Shown piece by piece: positions 58,894-64,000 of a stretch of 64,000 nucleotides of DNA (position 1 is the stretch's first letter; the number at the start of each line of letters is the position of its first letter). The stretch covers positions 10,354,001 through 10,418,000 of the forward strand of contig OY540821.1 in the NCBI GenBank assembly GCA_961205875.1, read 5' to 3'. Origin of the DNA: Sialis fuliginosa (taxonomy: Eukaryota; Arthropoda; Insecta; Megaloptera; Sialidae). Made by a program: the position numbers and the translations under genes. The notes beneath the pieces are model-generated. The model saw only the letters and a list, made by a program, of their open reading frames with translations. It was not told the origin of the DNA and ran no database searches.

Positions 58894-59459
58894 TGAAAGT
58901 GCTTTTTTAATCGATTAAGGGGGAAAGTCACTGCGACGGTTAAAAAAATTCGATTTTTTGGCTGCATTTTTTAAAGTATACACATTTAAAAATATGTATA
59001 AAAAAATAAGTTAAAGTTTCGAAAATTGACTGAATTACAGTCAATTTAGTGATACCAAGTAGTGCGGCCGGTTATGACCCTCAGAAAACTTTAAACGCAT
59101 TTTCCTTGAAACGAATAATTTTCTACCAAAAATTCGATGGAATAATGGAGAGGAATTTATTTTTTTGATCACGTCGGGGGTTATAAGTTGTAAATTTTTA
59201 ATATTTTTTTTTTGAATAAGTCAAATATATAAATAATAAATAATTAGTCATACATGTGAAAAAAAATTCCAAACATTGACAATTTTTTGACAGTGTTTTT
59301 TTTCCCTTAAGAGAGCTTTACCGATTAACTGTATCGTTTGTGAAACCGGGCATAGTTGATTTCTACGTATTTTTATTTTATATCTACATGTCATATGGGC
59401 GTTATCCACTTCCATTAATTTACTAAAACAATACCAAATAAAAGAACAACTTTATTTTC

Positions 59460-59720
59460 CCCACATGGTTTTCTTAAACATCGAACCGTGTATTTCTACT
59501 GCTATTAAGGCAGTTACGTAGCACTTAGAGCTAGCTTCAGGGCACTTAACGGCAGGTAATAGCTCTGCAACACCTTATACCGGCTATCTGTGGTCAACTT
59601 CAGATCTAATTAGCGAGTCTTATACTGTTGTTGCCTCCCCTTCATCGTAATGTGCGAGGGGGAGGCTTGGTTAATGCGGCTTCTAATTGTTCCGACTGTA
59701 ATTTAGACGTGCTTTAAGAG
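59460..59720. promoter_or_regulatory. Phox2: Candidate enhancer in Phox2 intron 2
   Basis: A non-repeat, balanced-composition island with the homeodomain palindrome CTAATTAG (59607-59614) and further TAAT cores at 59672 and 59684. GTAGCACTTAGAGC and GGGCACTTAACGG resemble NK-type sites, and CAGGTAATAG is E-box-like. Paired-class homeodomain dimers bind TAAT-N-ATTA sites, so autoregulation is conceivable. Inference only. Confidence 0.4.
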
Positions 59721-61630
59721 AATGTGTTGTGAGTGTATACAAGTGGTACCAAAACAAACGTCAAATAAAATTTATTATAAATTAACGAAAATACGAAACA
59801 TTCTATTGAAAATTTATATTGTACGTTTTTATATGAAACAGATTGGAGGGTGGGTATAGTTGTCAGTTTTATATTATATTAAAATAATTATTCACATAAA
59901 CTACATATATGGAAACAATAAATAATCAGTATTCAAGTAGAAGTTGGTTGTGTGGACCTCAAAGGTCGGACCCACGGCTTATTTTTTTTTGACGTGGTAT
60001 CCAAAAGAATTTTTTTTTGTGTATCATAAACGTAATATGAAAATAAAGATAAATAAAATATTACCCCTCTCTTTTTAACTTTCTCCCCTCATAACAACTC
60101 TTAACCTTTAAAAATGTTTGTTGAGCTCTTCATAGCCTACCGTTATCAAAACAAGTAATAAAAATATTGTTTTTATTTCTTAAAACAACTGTTCACACAT
60201 GCGAAGATTACAATGTAACATGTAACAACATTTTGTCTATCAAGATCTTCTACAATACTCAGGGCCGTACTTAGTACTTACACATCTTTTTGTAAATGAA
60301 AAATAAAGCCCCATTAAAATAATTTTTTTTCTTTTTACTGATCAAAAAAGTTTAGTAACTATTTCTTGGAGACCTCTTTATATTCGCATCGAGGCCCCTT
60401 TCTTAGATACAGATTTGGTTAAATCTTAATGTTAATCTTATCTTTAAAGAAATCTGAATTTCTTTAGATAGCTATAATTTTTATCTCAAAGTATATAGTA
60501 CTTACTTTTTGTTTTCGTTTTCGAGTTATAGATGACCTATTTTTAGTATATTTATCAACAAAATGTGACTTATTTCCGAAAATAAGTGGAAAACTAAAAA
60601 ATATTGATATTTATATAGTAATTTATTACAAACAATCATGTTGACTATAAAAAACAAAAATATTATAACAAAAGTCATAATAGCAACAATAAATATAATA
60701 AATTAATTATATCGTCGTATGTCCGATATTATCTGTCAATTTTATGCTCCTTTAGCATTAAATGCTCCTTTAAAGTAGATTTAAAATCATAGTTAATTAA
60801 ATTCTAGGCTCGTAGAAAAATGTACATAATATACGTTGTAAAAACATAAAGAATATTTAAAATCCCTTTAATTAATGCTTGATTCTGTTGATAATACGAT
60901 ACAAATTAAGCTAAATTACAATTAGTTAAAGAAACATTAAAAGTTAATACAATAAACTATTAAAATTAAATATATATACAGTAAGTACTAATAAATAATA
61001 TATATTTTTATAATGTTAACATTATAAAAGTGAAAATGGTCTAATAAAAGAAAAACTATTAGGTAGGTAGTAGGTACATATAAAACATTTAGAATCTAGT
61101 TGGTTGGGTGAACATTGTAACAACGTAGTTAGTTCATAGATGGCTCTGATATTGTTAGCGAAGAGGCTCGATGCATATTTTATCTGGCCGTCCGTATAGA
61201 CCTACTCTGTTTTATGGAGTTACTTTACTTAGTTTAACATCAATTTATCATTGGAGTCGAGCTCCATGTGTCTGCTTTTTATGAACCAGTCTGGCACAGG
61301 TGTACACCATCTCTAAATAATGTATTTTCATTGTTTATTTTTACACAGTACTTGTTTGGACGTTGTTCACATACTAAAGATTCATGAATTTCGGCGTTTA
61401 CAATTATATGTAGTTTTGGGTTACAGTGGAGGAGGGGGGGGGGGGGTAAACCCTCCTTCCCACCACCCCCAAAGTAAGGAGTATACAATAGGAAAATTTA
61501 TAGGAATGAATAGTTTGGTATGTGTGCCCCCCCTTCCCTTCAGTCGTTTTGTGGATATCTAAAGGCAATTAAAAAAATTGAAAGTTGGCAATATTTAAAA
61601 CTTTTAGAAGAAAATATAAAAAGGTCATTT
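59721..61630. other. AT-rich part of Phox2 intron 2
   Basis: No gene recognised. A G-run sits at 61432-61446. Around 60260-60420 there is a decayed hAT-like stretch (CAGGGCCGTACTTAG). Confidence 0.4.
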
Positions 61631-61639
61631 AAAAACATT

Positions 61640-62300
61640 ATAGATCCCAGTGTTAGAAAGAAATTTGTTGATATTTGATTACTGCCATTACTGAATCATA
61701 ATCTATAAACGCTTAACTGTAAAAAAATCGACAAATGGACGTTAAACTGGTGGACATTTAAACTAATTATTAGTGTAATTTATTTATTAATCAATATATT
61801 ATCATAGCATCTGCTTTAATTTGTTTACAATTTTACGATTCTTTGTTTTATAATTTTTTTGTGATAGTGCTTATCATTAGCAAGTGTCCATCACTAGGTG
61901 TCCCTTATCTATTACTGATTTAATAAAGAGGTACTTGTTTTATTAGTTACATAAGTTCATGAGAATTACAATTAAAAATTAATAAAAAATATTTTTTTAC
62001 TCGTCAAACCCTTTCATTTGATACCCATATCAAGGGGGCTGTTAAGAAAAAGGTAATCTGCCATTTTGGTACGTCCACATTAGATTTAGAATAATATTAG
62101 ATATACTATATTGCATCATCACCGGACTTATATACGTGTACAAAATTTCAAAGCTTTAACTAGTTGAAATTTGGATTGCAATATTTGATCTTAAGATATC
62201 TAACAGACTAACAGGTGAAGTTAAATAAAAGTTTGTAAAAAGAAGCCCATCAATCGCAAAAAACAGTATACCTCGCTCCTCAAGCGGCTGAACCTTATTT
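61640..62300 (+). mobile_element. MITE, family A, with inserted sequence
   Basis: ATTACTGCCATTACTGAATC, GTGTCCATCACTAGGTG and AAGAAGCCCATCAATCGCAA are in family-A order. About 230 bp (61990-62220) of foreign sequence interrupts it. Confidence 0.65.
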
Positions 62301-63074
62301 TATGAAATTATTCCTGAAAAGTAGAATTTATAAATGAATAAAAAAACTGAAAATATACTTCTTTTCCAATATATCCAGTCCATTAGACTGGATAAGTTTT
62401 ACTGTCTTTGGCTTTTGAATAAGTGTATTTTCGAGCACTCTAGAACAAAAACCATGTTCCCATTGCCCCCCCCCCCTGGAATCGCGTTTGAACGTACCGT
62501 AATTGTCATCATCTTAAAACTACCATTTTAATTTTACAAACCCAGCATCCATATATCATTCAAAAGCACCTGTACTATCCCCAAATAAATACTTCACCGT
62601 AGGTACTAAATAAATAAAAAATAGACGAGGAGAAAAAAAGCCTCATAAATCACGAATCCATAGACAACAACAACAACAAAGTCCTGTCGGCCTTTTCCTG
62701 TAGGAATATCTAACGAACTGTACACATGTGTGTTGGGTGGGTTGCGCGGGGTGAGTACATTTAAATACTTAACGAGTCGTGGCAGCAACGGTCACTCCAT
62801 GTGTCGTTTATGTAAACACGCGGGCATCAACTAGAGGACGTTTGAGGAATCGCCGCAAGAGAGTTTAAATAAAGTCGCTAAAATACACTGCTCTCTCGAG
62901 AACTTACAAGATAGAAAAGAGATTTATCTAAATAGAGATACTCACTCATAGTAAGAGTTCTGACAACTCGAATCGATTTCTGATTGATTATAGTAACTAG
63001 AGATACTCCAGTATACTCCAGTAAGAATTATGACAGCGTCGCAATTTTTAGACAAATTGGCGGTAACGCGATTT

Positions 63075-63352
63075 AAAAAAAAATTATTTTTAGCAAGACC
63101 CTCGCTGCGTCTATCTGTTTGTCTGTGCATGATTTTCTCAGTAACTATTGAAGGAATTTTATTCCGGTTTTCACTAATGGGTAGAGTATTTCTCGAGGAA
63201 GGTTTAGGTGGTAGGTAAATGTATATATGTATATTTTGTGTAAATTTCATGAAATCAGAGATAGAGATAGATATCTTTAAAATAATTAGCGATAAGTGAA
63301 AACAGTTTAATAATTTTATTACAGATTAAATTTATAATCTCGGGTCCAATGC
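63075..63352 (-). repeat. Dispersed repeat, family D, inverted copy
   Basis: Read on the minus strand it starts TAGCGCATTGGACCCGAGAT and contains CCATTAGTGAAAACCGGAAT and ACAGACAAACAGATAGACGC. Confidence 0.65.
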
Positions 63353-63499
63353 GCTAATAAAAAAAATTAAATTAAAATAGAACATCCATGTCCATATATA
63401 TTGTAAAGCTGGCAAATCAGGGCGACCGGGGCGACGCACAATGGGGCAATTTGGTTCAATAAATCAGTATACAGGCTATAATTTTTGAGTAAACTTTTT

Positions 63500-63740
63500 A
63501 GGAGTCTGTAGGATTGCCCCAAGCTGAGATATTAACTATTCAACTTATTTGTTAATTTATTAATTTTAATTTGTTAATAATAGGGGAAGGGGTTTCGACG
63601 GTCTTAGGGCATTTGATAGTCTTAAAGTTAATGATGTAAGCTATATTTAAAAAAAAAATTTGAGTCTGTAGGATCGCGCCAAGCTGAGATACTAACTATT
63701 CAACTTCTTTGTAAATTTATCAATTTTAATTTACATTTTT
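63500..63740 (+). repeat. Diverged copies of the 184 bp repeat
   Basis: CCAAGCTGAGATATTAACTA occurs at 63518, and ATCGCGCCAAGCTGAGATAC at 63672, about 155 bp later. AGGGGAAGGGG, GGTCTTAGGGCATT and GATGTAAGCTATATTTAAAA lie between, in the order of the 23484-26336 unit. This is about 1.3 decayed units. Confidence 0.8.
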
Positions 63741-64000
63741 GGTGATTTTTGAACATTTTTTAGGGTGAGAGAGGACGGAAACATAAATCTCGCCCAGGGC
63801 ACCAGACTAACTAAGGCCGGCTCTGGCTACTACAATCAATCAAAAATCGATTCGGACTGTCAGAACTCTTAAAAAATGAGTACCTCTAATAGTAACAATG
63901 ATTCTATCAAAAAGATGTACTTACAAAATCATAAGCGAAATAACAAAGAACTGATTTTTCGATTCAAACAAATCTTGTTTTCGATCGATTTTATTCCTAC

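Larger units (their letters stand above)
62936..63885. mobile_element. ~950 bp composite with AGATACTC-type termini
   Basis: Left AGATACTCACTCATAGTAAG plus AGTTCTGACA and right TGTCAGAACT plus a GAGTACCTCT end are inverse, extending through ATCGATTTCTGATTGATT. Inside lie a family-D repeat (inverted) and about 1.3 diverged units of the 184 bp repeat. Same termini as the 8637-8896 MITE. Confidence 0.65.

Overview
This window is AT-rich, repeat-laden arthropod DNA, most likely from an insect. The evidence is the spliced GT-AG genes, the Phox2-type homeobox gene, a metazoan SAGA subunit gene and many short inverted-repeat DNA transposons (MITEs). A hemipteran-like genome is possible, but no single marker proves the order. 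I saw no rRNA, tRNA, CRISPR array, LTR element or virus-derived element.

Layout. (1) 1-4921, minus strand: the 5' half of an SPT20/SUPT20H gene (SAGA co-activator), five coding exons, running off the left edge. (2) 4922-9381: repeats, including a clear piggyBac-type MITE with TTAA duplications. (3) 9382-11883, plus: an uninterrupted 833-residue leucine-rich-repeat membrane protein whose repeats show a four-repeat super-period. (4) 11884-18873: MITEs and a fold-back repeat. (5) 18874-29330, plus: a five-exon gene assembled here from exons too short or too phase-shifted to stand out. It encodes an unrecognised 273-residue membrane protein. Its third intron carries a 5.6 kb element with ~560 bp inverted termini enclosing 15.5 copies of a 184 bp tandem repeat. 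(6) 29331-38000: nested MITEs and a possible small spliced gene near 33.4-33.65 kb. (7) 38040-64000, plus: a Phox2 (Arix/PHOX2B-like) homeobox gene with a promoter-like block (CACGTG/TGACGTCA, two CCAAT boxes), exon 1 at 38886, a 19.4 kb first intron full of MITEs, exon 2 with most of the homeodomain at 58664-58860, and exon 3 beyond the right edge.

The genes are unrelated neighbours: a chromatin co-activator subunit, two membrane proteins and a neuronal transcription factor. The most distinctive items are the inverted-repeat-bounded 184 bp array with a decayed relative 37 kb away, the unrecognised five-exon gene hosting it, and several GC-richer, non-repeat islands in the Phox2 introns that could be enhancers.
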